Source: Sporolactobacillus sp. CQH2019
GTDB taxonomy: Bacteria > Bacillota > Bacilli > Bacillales > Sporolactobacillaceae
Assembly (NCBI RefSeq): GCF_028765345.1
Contig: NZ_JARAJZ010000019.1
Span: 1-55,690 of the forward strand
DNA length: 55,690 nt
Direction of reading: 5' to 3'
Part shown: positions 1 to 9,245 of the stretch, in pieces
How the letters are laid out: every line of letters begins with the position of its first letter
How positions within the stretch are numbered: position 1 is the first letter of the stretch
The notes under the pieces: generated by a model
Told to the model about the DNA's origin: nothing
Seen by the model: the letters and a program-made list of their open reading frames with translations, nothing else
The model's database searches: none
Program-made: the position numbers and the translations under genes

Positions 1-2
1 AA

Positions 3-116
3 ACCTGGTCGGAGGAGCGCCGCTACCTGAATATGGGCCTTTACTGGGACTGGAAAAAGAAACAGCAGCAGCACGCTGCAACAGCAACCGCCAAGGTAGC
101 CAGTATCCGTTCATGA
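3..116 (+). CDS. C-terminal fragment of an unidentified protein (truncated by window edge)
   Basis: A reading frame enters from the left edge and stops with TGA at 114-116, giving 37 visible residues that begin TWSEERRYLNMGLYWDWKKK and end in a Gln/Ala/Thr-rich tail. There is too little to assign a family. The sequence just downstream (about 133-165) is AT-rich and reminds me of transposase-gene ends in Firmicutes, so a transposase C-terminus is one possibility, but I cannot support it from motifs. Confidence 0.4.
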   Translation, partial: TWSEERRYLNMGLYWDWKKKQQQHAATATAKVASIRS

Positions 117-169
117 TGAGGCTCATCCAGCTGAGATAATTTACACACAAATTAGGACTTGACCTTCAG

Positions 170-445
170 CAGATACACCTGGTTTATCAACCGCGACGGG
201 GAGTTTATCGATCGTTAGGCGCTGTTTTTCGGTCACCGCAGGGAGTTTATCGGTCATTGTCGGCGCTTAATCGGTCTTCAGCAGGTACATCCGGTTTATC
301 AACCGCGACAGGGAGTTTATCGACCGCTGCGGAAGTCATGGATCGCCGGAAACGCTCTCCGTCTTTCAAGGGATTGACTGTCTCAGGAAAAGTCGATCAT
401 CATCCGGCGGCACAGCAGGAAAATGAGCTAAAGGGATATTCACAT
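170..445 (+). repeat. Partial composite intergenic repeat (TCGGTC modules plus conserved tail), copy 1
   Basis: Modules carrying TCGGTC, TCGATC, TCGACC or TCAACC cores lie at 187, 208, 229, 250, 271, 299, 320 and 343. Most steps are exactly 21 bp. They are followed by a tail with CTCAGGAAAAGTCGATCATC at about 382-401 and the block AAAGGGATATTC at about 430. The same module series and tail recur at 35558-35835 and, more divergently, at 23430-23650. The open frame running through it (257-487) is a consequence of the 21-bp period and is not taken as a gene. Confidence 0.85.
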
Positions 446-544
446 AATCAAAAAATAAAGATGGGATTTTTATCAATTCATCTTTAACAGCTTAACGCAT
501 CCAAAGAATATTAATAAACATTTTTGAAATTCGCTAAATAACAT

Positions 545-679
545 ATGAAATGCCCGAACTGCGGGCAGGCATACCTATTGATGCTGGGTAAACATTTTCC
601 ATCATCATTTTTTTGTACCCGTTGTTGTAAAAGCAATATACAATACGCTTATAGCGATAACTATTTGAGCTGCTGCTGA
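545..679 (+). CDS. Possible small zinc-ribbon protein or its remnant
   Basis: A 44-residue frame begins MKCPNCGQAY and contains a second CTRCC pair at residues 24-28. The CxxC-(17)-CxxC layout resembles the short zinc-ribbon proteins of Bacillales that carry two CxxC pairs near the N-terminus. Those proteins usually continue into membrane segments. Here the frame stops after the second pair, while a neighbouring frame encodes a short hydrophobic stretch, so a frameshifted remnant is plausible. I see no convincing ribosome binding site before the ATG. Confidence 0.3.
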   Translation: MKCPNCGQAYLLMLGKHFPSSFFCTRCCKSNIQYAYSDNYLSCC

Positions 680-1717
680 TACAGAAATTGTTCTGAAATA
701 TGAGCATGCAAACAGTAAAATAGCAACTAGAGTTATCAAAATTCTCAATATGAAATGAAATTTTTTCATCATTAGCCTGCCCAAATCTATTGAAAATGTC
801 TATTACTGATGCCTCTGAGGCTGGCTGTCGCGGGACCAACTGATAGCCAGCAAACGTTCAGACTAAATCCAATGCCGCCTGGTACACTCATGGCAGCTCC
901 TGAAGACGAAACAATCGGAGCTGCAAGTGGGCGTGGAATCTAAATACCCCAAGTGTGATTCCTGAACCCGGATATATTACCCCGGTCGGTTTCACCCATA
1001 AAAATCAATGGCTGTTTGTAAAGTGGGTGGATAGATTATTAGAAAAGGCATATGCGTTCGGATTTGAAGCAGGCAACAATTCAACTGTGTTAAGGTTAAT
1101 GGTTCTTTCTTTATTCTGGATTACTTTTTGATCGTAACATCTTATTAATGAAAAAGCTGTCGGATTATGGGGAAAATCATACATTTTAATCCGTTCATTT
1201 TTCTCGCGGTGTCTGGAAGACATCGATATAAGAATAATCTTTTCTTACGAATCATTTCGACAAAGGCCGGCCACGGCCCTTGTCATTCCGGCCCTGAGGC
1301 AAGGTTAATTTCCTGGACAATTTCTTTTTTTGAGGCGGAGAATGGGGAGGTACAGTATGATCTGAAAACATGGAGAAAACGGTGTTCGATGATGTAAGTC
1401 CGACTTCTAGTGTCCCTTTGAAAAAATTGATCGTTTTTTAGAAATCCTCAAAATCGCAGATTCCATGCGTTTTTTTAGGATTTTAATTTTATAGCGATTG
1501 ATGTCTTTTTATAACTTTGCCAGCTGAGAACCGGCTGATTGATCGACTTTACAGGTTCTGTGCATCTTCCTTTTCAAGAAAATGCCTGCCGAAAGGAGTG
1601 CCGGCCTGAGATTTACCGTCCGTATCTCATAGATAAATCTTTCCTTGTTACCATTGCTCGGAATGGCATTGAACCCGTACTTTGAATCGTCGTCATCTCC
1701 TCACAATCTCAAATACT
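680..1717. other. Gene-poor stretch with probable decayed coding sequence
   Basis: No intact gene is convincing in this kilobase. Plus-strand frames around 800-945 and 925-1130 read as protein-like pieces (for example GFTHKNQWLFVKWVDRLLEK) but are broken by stops and frame changes and lack starts with ribosome binding sites. I read this as debris of one or more unidentified genes. The open frames at 1005-1223 (minus) and 1167-1397 (plus) look accidental. Confidence 0.35.
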
Positions 1718-3598
1718 TCACTTTTTTGCCAGCATGGGTTGATTCATCGGCTTTTCCGGCTGCCAGCGTTTTAGAAACGGACAAAAGAGGAACACGGCAA
1801 AGGTGATTGCGGCAATCGCGTCAAAGGAAGCGCTGAAGGCCTGCTCCGTGTTTTTGTTTGTTTGACTCTGTACCCAGTTAATAAGATACAGCAGTTCGCT
1901 CCGCTGCCGATCGAGTTTCGTATCTAATGCCGCCACAGCCTGCTGATTCATTGCTGCTTTCTGTTGAATGAAATTCTGTGCCGCTGCCTGTTCTTCTGTA
2001 TTCAGCTGTGTGAGCAGTGTAGAGCGTTTCGCTGAATCAGGCAGACGCTGCAGCGCTTGTTTCCGGTCCTTGAATGTTTGCTCGATCGCCGTCCATTTTA
2101 AGGCGGCCTGCCGGTTTATTTCCCGATTTAATTGTTTCGCTTCTTCACTGCGTGTCAGAGTGATTTTCCTGTTAATAGAGCTGCGCAGCTGTGAAATGTT
2201 CGAAGAAACCGATCCGGATGTTGAAGCGTTCATTTTTATGGCTTTGATTGTCGATTTTATGGCATTCTTTATCGAGGGCAGGAGGACGGCGTCATGATCG
2301 ACCTTTTTAATGGCATCATATTTCAGCTGATCAGACGATCCTTGCAGGCTGCCGGTGAGAACGGCAACAATGAGAGCGACGCCGACAATGCCGCCGAGCG
2401 TACGTGCCATGTTTGCGAAACCGGAGGCCATGTTAATGTTGCCGCCGGGTACACCCCCGATAATTAAATTCATAATCACCGGCAGATTGATGCCAAATCC
2501 GCAGCCGCTCAGCAGCAAGACAGAAATGATCGTCGGATAAGGAGTGTCTGCGGTAAATTGACTCATCAGCAGTGCCGAAATGCCGATAATACAGGTTGCA
2601 ACGGCCAGCAGGACAGCCGGTGCTATTTTTTTAATCAACCGGCTGCAAATGATTGACAGAATCATTGTGCCGATTGGAAGAGCACTCAGCAAGTACCCTG
2701 CATGGAGGATGGAAAGGCCGCGCAGCCGCGTCAGATAGAGCGAACAGATGAACATAATGGCGTTAATGGCAATGCCGATGAGCAGGATGACGCAGTTGCT
2801 GCAGCGGAAGGTCCGATTTTTGAATAGGGTAAACGGCAGCATCGGCGCCTGTGATTTCCGCTCGATAATCAGGAAGAGTGTCAGGGCAGCGGCACAGGCA
2901 GCCGGCAGAAAAAGCATCGATGGATTTTTCCACCCGTAATCGTTGCCCTTAATCAAGTAAAAGGTGAGCGATGCGATTGCGGCGGACAGGACAAGCATGC
3001 CCGGCCAGTCTATTTTCCGGCGGGCCGATGGATTGTAGGATTCACGGACAAAGAAGACGGTAAGCACGAAGGCCAGAAAACCGAATGGAATATTGACGAA
3101 AAAGACGTCGTGCCATGATCCGTAATTAGCGAGCAATCCGCCGATCACAGGTCCGCACGCCGAAGCCAGTGCCGAGCAGGCGCCCCAGATTGCAATGATC
3201 AATGTCTGCCGCTCTTTCCGGAAAAGCGACAGCAAAATCGGAATGGAAACAGGTACAAGAACGGCCGCACCCGCGCCCTGCAGCAGACGAAAACCGATCA
3301 GCCATCCGATATCCGATGAAAACCCGCACAGCAGCGAAGATACCGTAAAAAGGATGATGCCGAGCAGGAATACCCGCTTGCGGCCGAACTGGTCGGCTAG
3401 TCGTGCCGCGCTTAGAAGCAGGACAGCGAAAGCCATGTTGTAGGCATTCAGAAGCCAGGAGACGGTTGAAACGGAACTGTTCAGATCGTTCATAATATCC
3501 GGCAGTACGATATTAACGACGGTTGTGTCGAGGATGGCCATCACGAAGGCGAGTGTCCCCGCGCCGAATCCAAAGATTTTTTTAACCGAAGAATGCAT
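1718..3598 (-). CDS. DHA2-family MFS drug exporter with a large extra C-terminal-half domain
   Basis: This 626-residue protein is a 14-TM EmrB/QacA (DHA2) type proton-driven multidrug exporter of the cytoplasmic membrane. Family marks include LDTTVVNIVLPDI in TM1, the loop motif RLADQFGRKRVFLLG, and the motif-C-like stretch ACGPVIGGLL. Family members are usually about 450-520 residues. The surplus is a hydrophilic, helix-prone insert of roughly 150 residues (about 415-580), rich in Lys/Gln/Ala, placed before the last TM (SFDAIAAITFAVFLF), so it would sit as an extracytoplasmic coiled-coil-like domain. Its start is preceded by GGAGGAATCATC. It is divergent from a TetR gene across a region with two palindromes, which is the usual local-repressor arrangement. 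The substrate cannot be read from the sequence. Confidence 0.9.
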   Translation of the reverse strand: MHSSVKKIFGFGAGTLAFVMAILDTTVVNIVLPDIMNDLNSSVSTVSWLLNAYNMAFAVLLLSAARLADQFGRKRVFLLGIILFTVSSLLCGFSSDIGWLIGFRLLQGAGAAVLVPVSIPILLSLFRKERQTLIIAIWGACSALASACGPVIGGLLANYGSWHDVFFVNIPFGFLAFVLTVFFVRESYNPSARRKIDWPGMLVLSAAIASLTFYLIKGNDYGWKNPSMLFLPAACAAALTLFLIIERKSQAPMLPFTLFKNRTFRCSNCVILLIGIAINAIMFICSLYLTRLRGLSILHAGYLLSALPIGTMILSIICSRLIKKIAPAVLLAVATCIIGISALLMSQFTADTPYPTIISVLLLSGCGFGINLPVIMNLIIGGVPGGNINMASGFANMARTLGGIVGVALIVAVLTGSLQGSSDQLKYDAIKKVDHDAVLLPSIKNAIKSTIKAIKMNASTSGSVSSNISQLRSSINRKITLTRSEEAKQLNREINRQAALKWTAIEQTFKDRKQALQRLPDSAKRSTLLTQLNTEEQAAAQNFIQQKAAMNQQAVAALDTKLDRQRSELLYLINWVQSQTNKNTEQAFSASFDAIAAITFAVFLFCPFLKRWQPEKPMNQPMLAKK

Positions 3599-3628
3599 GA
3601 TGATTCCTCCTCCAGAAATTGCTTGAAC

Positions 3629-3733
3629 AGATAATTGGCAACACGGTGTTGATTATCTTTGCACAGTTTAAGTATACTGAGTGCAGAGAGAAATACTATC
3701 GGCAAACGAAGGTGCCGTGTTGCATAAGCAACA
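3629..3733. promoter_or_regulatory. Divergent control region with two palindromic operator candidates
   Basis: The first palindrome is CAACAC-G-GTGTTG at 3639-3651, flanked by matching AGATAAT (3629-3635) and ATTATCT (3652-3658). The second is TGTTGC-ATAA-GCAACA at 3718-3733. Both share a TGTTG half-site. A plausible plus-strand promoter is TTGATT at 3649-3654 with TATACT at 3673-3678 (18-bp spacer), so the first palindrome overlaps its -35 box. These fit operators for the TetR protein encoded next door; binding is inferred. Confidence 0.6.
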
Positions 3734-3769
3734 GATAGGGAAAATGTGTCAAACAAGGGGGATTTTTAG

Positions 3770-4360
3770 ATGAAACACGATCGCCGGTTCCTTAAAACAG
3801 AACAGCAGATTATCGACGTTTTTATCACGCTGCTGAATGAGAAGGGCTTCAATCAGCTGACTGTCAGAGATATTGCCAATCGTGCAGATATCAATAGGGC
3901 TACCTTTTATCAGCATTATTCTGATAAATATGAATTGATCCGGACCTGTGAAGAACGGCTGCTCCGCAGTGCCGATCGTCTGACGCAGCCGATGCTGGAA
4001 GTCGATATTCGGGCACTCTATCACAGTGGCCGGCCGCTTCCGGGACTCGAAACGGTTTTAAACTACTACAAGGAGAACAGGATGTTGCTGCTCGGTCTGT
4101 TAGAAAGCGGAGAAAAACCATCTGTTCGCGAAAAATTGATGGCCGGAGCACAGAAGCATATAGAGTGCATCGCCGCCAAACAGTTTAGCGGCAAATTGCC
4201 TTATCCCATGCATTATATTACGGCCTATTTGCTGTCTGCTCACTTCAGTCTGATGCTTGAATGGTTAAAAAACGGCACCCGGGAACCGGTAGAAGAGATT
4301 GCCCGATTGATTACCCGGCTTACGCTCTTCGGCACGATTCATGGGCTGAATTTAGACTAA
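3770..4360 (+). CDS. TetR/AcrR-family transcriptional repressor
   Basis: This 196-residue protein carries a TetR DNA-binding domain in residues 12-58, including the helix-turn-helix TVRDIANRADINRATFYQHY. The C-terminal part is the helical ligand/dimer domain typical of TetR members. The ATG follows GGGGG at a suitable distance. It is divergent from the DHA2 exporter, so it most likely represses the exporter and itself through the palindromes between them, releasing them when it binds a compound. The ligand is unknown. Confidence 0.88.
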   Translation: MKHDRRFLKTEQQIIDVFITLLNEKGFNQLTVRDIANRADINRATFYQHYSDKYELIRTCEERLLRSADRLTQPMLEVDIRALYHSGRPLPGLETVLNYYKENRMLLLGLLESGEKPSVREKLMAGAQKHIECIAAKQFSGKLPYPMHYITAYLLSAHFSLMLEWLKNGTREPVEEIARLITRLTLFGTIHGLNLD

Positions 4361-4614
4361 TGGAAGAGTCAGCCGTTGTCCTGCTGTCTGCCGGGCAATT
4401 CCCTTCCGTTTGTGAAAAAAGGCCAGGCAGGAATAGCTGTCGTTTATCTGCTGTATTCGTGGGGACCGCCGGCCTTTTCGTCCCCGACAGGCAATGCCGG
4501 TTGTTTTGTTGCTTCATGAATTTTCCTAATGTACAATGAGGCATGATAAAGTTGAAGATACGGACAATCATCGCAAATATGTAAAGGCTCTGATTGGACA
4601 AGGAGGCTCCTGCC

Positions 4615-5478
4615 ATGTCGAAAGAAGCGGCTCAAACGGGCTCAGAACCAACCGTGCTGTCTGCACTCGAACAGAATTTTCCTATTAAAAAACGCATTTT
4701 GATTGATGAGCTGTCGTATAAAATACAGCCGCTCGGGATTAAGCTTTTTATCGGACTTTCAAAGCCTTTCATGAACATGATGCTCAGAGCTTCCGAAAAA
4801 AGTGCCGCGCCCGGTTTGTGGGGCGGGCTTTTGTGCCGGAAACGCTATATTGACGAAAAACTGCTTGACTCAATCAGTCAAGTGGAGCAGATTGTAAATT
4901 TGGGAGCGGGTCTTGATACCCGCCTGTTCAGATTGGATAAAACAAATGATTTGCCAGTCTGGGAACTGGATCAGGCCGAAAATATTCAAAAGAAGCGGAG
5001 GGCTTTCACCCGTGCTTTAAATCAAATTCCGCCCAACATAAAACTTATTGCAATTGATTTTGATCGGGAAAGCATTATGGACGCCTTGACCGAAAACGGC
5101 TTCGAACCTGAAAAAAAGACTTTCTTTATATGGGAGGCTGTCACGCAATATTTGACAAAAGAAGGAATTGATGCTGCTTTCTCATTTCTTTCAAGGGCAA
5201 AATCCGGCAGTTTGATCACGTTTACATATATTCATCAGGATTTTATTGACGGGAAAAATTTGTTCGGCTGGAAAAGCGGATATAAACGCTTTGTGGAGCG
5301 TAAAATTTTTATCTATGGAATGAGGCCGGAGAATGTAAGCAATTTTTTATCCGGCTATGGCTATAAGCTGATTGAAGATCCGGATTACAGCCAAATGGCT
5401 GATCGCTACATAAGACCGACTGGCCGCAAATTAACCGTGTCAAAACTTGAGCACATGGTATTTGCCGAAAAGATTTAA
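4615..5478 (+). CDS. SAM-dependent methyltransferase, leucine carboxyl methyltransferase (LCMT/PPM1) type
   Basis: From the ATG at 4615 the protein has 287 residues. This start is preferred over the upstream codon at 4594 because AAGGAGG lies at 4600-4606, eight bases before it. Motif I of class I methyltransferases is seen as VNLGAGLDTRLFRLD, followed by WELDQ (acidic residue binding the SAM ribose), IDFDRE, and WEAVTQYL, the pattern of the LCMT-like family often called putative methyltransferase TIGR00027. Bacterial members modify small molecules or polyketides and their substrates are mostly unknown. It stands alone between the TetR gene and a tandem array, so context gives no substrate. 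Confidence 0.82.
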   Translation: MSKEAAQTGSEPTVLSALEQNFPIKKRILIDELSYKIQPLGIKLFIGLSKPFMNMMLRASEKSAAPGLWGGLLCRKRYIDEKLLDSISQVEQIVNLGAGLDTRLFRLDKTNDLPVWELDQAENIQKKRRAFTRALNQIPPNIKLIAIDFDRESIMDALTENGFEPEKKTFFIWEAVTQYLTKEGIDAAFSFLSRAKSGSLITFTYIHQDFIDGKNLFGWKSGYKRFVERKIFIYGMRPENVSNFLSGYGYKLIEDPDYSQMADRYIRPTGRKLTVSKLEHMVFAEKI

Positions 5479-5593
5479 TCAGTGTATAAAGTTTTTTCAC
5501 GTTCTCTGCCGCGGCTTAGACTGCCGCGATAGACTCCTTTCAACGGCTGCGGGACGATCGGCCCGAATGAGCGAAGCGTGGATTGATACGGCG

Positions 5594-5995
5594 AAGCGCC
5601 ATCCGCCGGCCCGGATGCATCATAGTGGATGACCGACAAGCGCCATCCGCCGGCCCGGATGCATCATAGTGGATGACCGACAAGCGCCATCCGCCGGCCC
5701 GGATGCATCATAGTGGATGACCGCCAAGCGCCATCCGCCGGCCCGGATGCTTCATAGTGGATGACCGACAAGCGCCATCCGCCGGCCCGGATGCTTCATA
5801 GTGGATGACCGACAAGCGCCATCCGCCGGCCCGGATGCATCATAGTGGATGACCGACAAGCGCCATCCGCCGGCCCGGATGCATCATAGTGGATGACCGA
5901 CAAGCGCCATCCGCCGGCCCGGATGCATCATAGTGGATGACCGACAAGCGCCATCCGCTGGCCCGGATCAATCATCGCGGCTGACTGACAAGCGC
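5594..5995. repeat. Tandem array of nine 44-bp units
   Basis: The string AAGCGCCATCC recurs at 5594, 5638, 5682, 5726, 5770, 5814, 5858, 5902 and 5946, exactly 44 bp apart, then decays at 5990. Copies differ at only a few bases (GATGCATC versus GATGCTTC, GACCGAC versus GACCGCC). Each unit contains inverted GGATG...CATCC arms around ACCGACAAGCGC and the GC-rich palindromic core GCCGGC. The unit is contiguous, with no unique spacers, so it is not a CRISPR array. The units themselves show no convincing gene. Confidence 0.93.
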
Positions 5996-6211
5996 ACTTT
6001 ACCGTCCTGAATGAGTAAGGAAGATAATCATTTAATATAATGACAGCCAAACAAGATTTAAAGGAACACTGCTGCCTCTTTGGGCTTGCGGGGCATTTTA
6101 AAATCCAATTGTTTTTAAACGGGACGTGCATGGTATCATATTCTTGTTTTCAATTTTTTTTGAGCTTACACTAAAGATGTTCAAATAGAACTGACGAAAA
6201 GGGGTACCATT

Positions 6212-7216
6212 ATGGCAATCAGAATTGGAATCAACGGATTTGGAAGAATCGGGCGACTCGCCTATCGCCGTATCCAGGAAGTCGGCAAAGAGCTGGAGGT
6301 CGTTGCCGTCAATGATTTGACAAGCCCGAAAGTGCTGGCCCATCTCCTGCAGCATGATACGACGTTCAGACGGTTTCCCGGTGAAGTAAAAGCGACGGAA
6401 GATTCCATTGTCGTGGACGGAAAACCGATTCGGGTCTATGCGGAACGCAATGCGGAGAATATCCCGTGGGCCGCTGAAAAAGTGGATATTGTCATCGAAT
6501 CGACAGGATTTTATACTTCTGAAGCTAAGGCCAGCGCCCACCTGAAAGCAGGTGCCAAAAAGGTCCTGATCTCCGCGCCGGCCGGAAACATGAAGACAAT
6601 TGTTTACAGTGTCAATGATGATACACTCACGGCGGATGATAAGATTATTTCGGTGGCATCTTGTACCACCAATTGCCTGGCACCTATGGCTAAGGCCATT
6701 AACGACAGCTTCGGTATCCGGCTCGGGACCATGACAACGATTCATGCCTATACCGGTACGCAAATGCTTGTGGACGGACCGCGCGGAAATAATTTACGGG
6801 CTGCAAGAGCTGCGGCCGTTAATATCATTCCTCACACGACTGGCGCTGCCAAAGCGATCGGTCTTGTCATTCCGGAATTAAACGGCAGACTTCAGGGACA
6901 TGCGCAGCGGGTTCCCGTTATTGACGGCTCAGTCACTGAACTGGTCAGTGTCCTTTCCAAACATGTCACTGCAGAAGCAATCAATGCGGCTGTCAAAGAA
7001 GCCACTGCGGGCAATGAATCCTTTGGCTTTACTGAAGAAGAAATCGTGTCTACGGACATTATCGGCACTGACTTCGGCTCCGTCTTCGATGCAACGCAGA
7101 CAGAAGTCAGTACCTATGGAGACCTGCAGCTTGTCAAGACAGTGGCCTGGTACGACAATGAACATGGTTTCACGTCTCAAATGATTCGAACGCTGAAAAA
7201 GTATGCCAGTCTGTAA
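6212..7216 (+). CDS. gap: NAD-dependent glyceraldehyde-3-phosphate dehydrogenase, type I
   Basis: This 334-residue enzyme oxidises and phosphorylates glyceraldehyde-3-phosphate to 1,3-bisphosphoglycerate in the cytosol. The NAD-binding fold opens with INGFGRIGR, an Asp at residue 35 (VNDL) points to NAD, the catalytic Cys is C151 in [13 protein letters not shown], and the catalytic His is H178 in TIHAYTG. The segment [20 protein letters not shown] resembles the GAPDH variants of lactobacilli. In most Firmicutes gap is in a cggR-gap-pgk-tpi-pgm-eno operon; here it stands alone with its own terminator, so it may be a second copy. AAAAGGGG lies upstream of the ATG. Confidence 0.96.
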   Translation: MAIRIGINGFGRIGRLAYRRIQEVGKELEVVAVNDLTSPKVLAHLLQHDTTFRRFPGEVKATEDSIVVDGKPIRVYAERNAENIPWAAEKVDIVIESTGFYTSEAKASAHLKAGAKKVLISAPAGNMKTIVYSVNDDTLTADDKIISVASCTTNCLAPMAKAINDSFGIRLGTMTTIHAYTGTQMLVDGPRGNNLRAARAAAVNIIPHTTGAAKAIGLVIPELNGRLQGHAQRVPVIDGSVTELVSVLSKHVTAEAINAAVKEATAGNESFGFTEEEIVSTDIIGTDFGSVFDATQTEVSTYGDLQLVKTVAWYDNEHGFTSQMIRTLKKYASL

Positions 7217-7299
7217 TGGCCCCTTCACAATGAATCTTCATATCGGAATGAGCATGCTGCAAAATTAAATAAAAATGGGCCAGCAATAAGAGGCTCTGA

Positions 7300-7336
7300 G
7301 GGCACTGCCGGCACAAGCGCCGGCCGGTGCCCTTTT
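7300..7336 (+). terminator. Rho-independent terminator after gap
   Basis: GGGCAC-T-GCCGGC pairs with GCCGG-CCGGTGCCC around a short loop, followed by TTTT. It sits 84 bases after the gap stop codon. Confidence 0.85.
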
Positions 7337-7460
7337 AATTCTAAAATCTTTTTCGGATACCATTTCTATCCGGGATTACCGGGAAATGATAGCAAGGTGT
7401 CTGTAAATCCGCGCCAATAAAGGATTTCCGGTTAAGCGTCTCTGCTTCGTGCTGTTGCTG

Positions 7461-7486
7461 AAAAAAGCCTTAACATTAGGCTTTTC
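7461..7486 (-). terminator. Hairpin terminator, better in the minus direction
   Basis: AAAAAAGCCT-TAACATT-AGGCTTTT forms an 8-bp stem. On the minus strand it is followed by six T residues, and on the plus strand by four. It lies just downstream of the minus-strand gene remnant at 7522-7725. Confidence 0.65.
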
Positions 7487-7521
7487 CATGACCTTAATAT
7501 AAAAACACGGGAATGCAGGTT

Positions 7522-7725
7522 TTATTTTCCCAACTGCCGGCGCAAGGATAAATTGATAACTTTTTTGATTGCCGAATTGTGGGCATTGAACAAATGCATA
7601 TTATGATAATCCGGAACGGCATGCTCGTTCCCGCACAACGTTCTTCGATCATTTGCCTGATTCCGGTTCACACATTGAGTAAAAACATCTCCAATGAATC
7701 TGGAAAAGTTCGGGCGCTGCATCAT
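7522..7725 (-). pseudogene. Probable remnant of an unidentified minus-strand gene
   Basis: The minus-strand frame ends DYHNMHLFNAHNSAIKKVIN followed by LSLRRQLGK, which reads like a genuine C-terminus, and a terminator follows in the same direction. Further upstream (to about 7900) minus-strand pieces such as EYWRPEIHRILPNTIVIIST appear in other frames, broken by stops. I infer a decayed gene. I do not recognise the family. The overlapping plus-strand frame 7579-7884 is probably its shadow. Confidence 0.35.
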
Positions 7726-7973
7726 TTTTTTCTTGAAAGATTTTCAGATTTCAAAACGCAAATCCCTCACTATTATAAACCGGCCTGTATCAAGACACTG
7801 TGCATTGCTATTTCAAGTCGATATGATCACGATTGTGTTTGGCAGGATACGATGAATTTCAGGTCTCCAATACTCCTGCCCTGATCCTCTGTCCGCCGTG
7901 AAAAGGTCTTTTGCTTTCAGAACGGAGAATTACAGAAGCCATTGAACGTCTGGAGGGGCTGACCGCCATGTCA

Positions 7974-9188
7974 TCACGATTGTCCGCGTACGCTTCTTAA
8001 GCGGATTTTACGGTCCCGCCCGACGATAAATGCAAGAGCAGTCAGCAGGACGGCACAGATAAAAAGAAGAATTTTTGCCGCTTGCCAGCTGCCGGATAAA
8101 TCATGAATGTAGCCGGTGATTACCGGAGAAACGGCGGCCATGAGATAGCCGACAGATTGCGCCATTCCGGAAAGTTTAATACTTTCTTCTGCCGTATTTG
8201 TCCGCAAATTGAAGAGAGAAATGGCGAAACTGAAGGAAGCGCCGCTGCTGAGCCCGATCAGAATCGACCAAAGAAGTATCCAGTGCCCGCTGAGCAGGCC
8301 GCCGAAAGCAATCACATATAACACGCCGGTTGACACAGCAAGCTTTGTCTGTCCTTCTGATCGGGCTGCCAGAATCGGCGCCAGAAAAGAAGTCGGCAGG
8401 GAAATAAGCTGAATCACCAGCAGCAGCAATCCGCCCTGGCTCATTGACAGTCCCTGTTCGTTCAGCATGGAGGGAAGCCAGGCCAGCACGGTATAAAAAA
8501 GGATTGATTGAGTGCCCATATAGAAGGTCACGAACCAGGCCAGACCGGATCTCCAGATCGAGCCCGCCGGTTTTTCGTCTCCTTTTTCCTGTACAGATTC
8601 TCCGGATCGACCAATTTCCTCGCGCAGGAGAGGGAAGAGGGCAATGAGAGCCAGTACGGACAGCAGACACCACATCAGCAGACTTCCCTTCCAGCCCAAA
8701 TGTCCGCCTTCGGCAAGCGGCAGGCTGAAACCGGAGCTGAGCCCGGCCCAAAGTGCCATCGAAACGAGATAGACTCCGGTCATTAAGCCGGTGCGCTGCC
8801 GAAACCGATGCTGAATAAAACTCGGAAGGATCACATTGCCTGCTGCGATAGCGATTCCGACAACTGCTGTCCCGGCCAGCAAACCGAAAATGCCCGGCAC
8901 TAAAGAACGAACGAAAATGCCTGCAGTCAGCCCGGCCATGCTGAGGAACAGCGTGCGGATCATTCCCCATTTTCGGACAGCTGCGGGTATGACCGGTGCA
9001 ATAAATGCGAAAGCAAGCATAGGCAGCGAAGTCAGCAATCCGCCAAGCGTTCCGCTTAGTCCGGTGTCCTTCTGGATTAAATCGATCAGAGCGCCGACAG
9101 CGGTAAAGGGTGCCCGGAGGCAGGCCGATACGAGTAAAATAACTAAAAGAAAAAGAATCCATTTTTTCTGACGTTGTTTTTTTACCAT
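7974..9188 (-). CDS. MFS transporter, CynX/NimT (cyanate-permease-like) family
   Basis: This 404-residue protein is a 12-TM major facilitator of the cytoplasmic membrane. The N-terminus VILLVSACLRAPFTAVGALI, followed by a Gly/Leu-rich TM2 (GLSGTLGGLLTSLPMLAF), is characteristic of the CynX/YeaN/NimT subfamily, whose members export or import small solutes such as 2-nitroimidazole or cyanate. The start at 9188 follows GGAGGAAGG on the minus strand. A candidate promoter is TTGCAA with TATTAT 16 bases later near 9500-9475 (minus strand), which would leave a leader of nearly 280 bases. The substrate cannot be determined. Confidence 0.85.
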   Translation of the reverse strand: MVKKQRQKKWILFLLVILLVSACLRAPFTAVGALIDLIQKDTGLSGTLGGLLTSLPMLAFAFIAPVIPAAVRKWGMIRTLFLSMAGLTAGIFVRSLVPGIFGLLAGTAVVGIAIAAGNVILPSFIQHRFRQRTGLMTGVYLVSMALWAGLSSGFSLPLAEGGHLGWKGSLLMWCLLSVLALIALFPLLREEIGRSGESVQEKGDEKPAGSIWRSGLAWFVTFYMGTQSILFYTVLAWLPSMLNEQGLSMSQGGLLLLVIQLISLPTSFLAPILAARSEGQTKLAVSTGVLYVIAFGGLLSGHWILLWSILIGLSSGASFSFAISLFNLRTNTAEESIKLSGMAQSVGYLMAAVSPVITGYIHDLSGSWQAAKILLFICAVLLTALAFIVGRDRKIRLRSVRGQS

Positions 9189-9245
9189 GCTGAAATTTCA
9201 CCTTCCTCCGGCAATTATTTTATTTTCGCGCAAAGAATGCACGCC

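Noticed and set aside
6098-6763. Minus-strand frame of 221 residues opposite gap
   Set aside because: It is a shadow of the strongly supported GAPDH gene.
8176-9201. Minus-strand frame of 341 residues overlapping the MFS gene
   Set aside because: It is the +1 shadow of the transporter; it is Arg/Cys-rich with no hydrophobic pattern.
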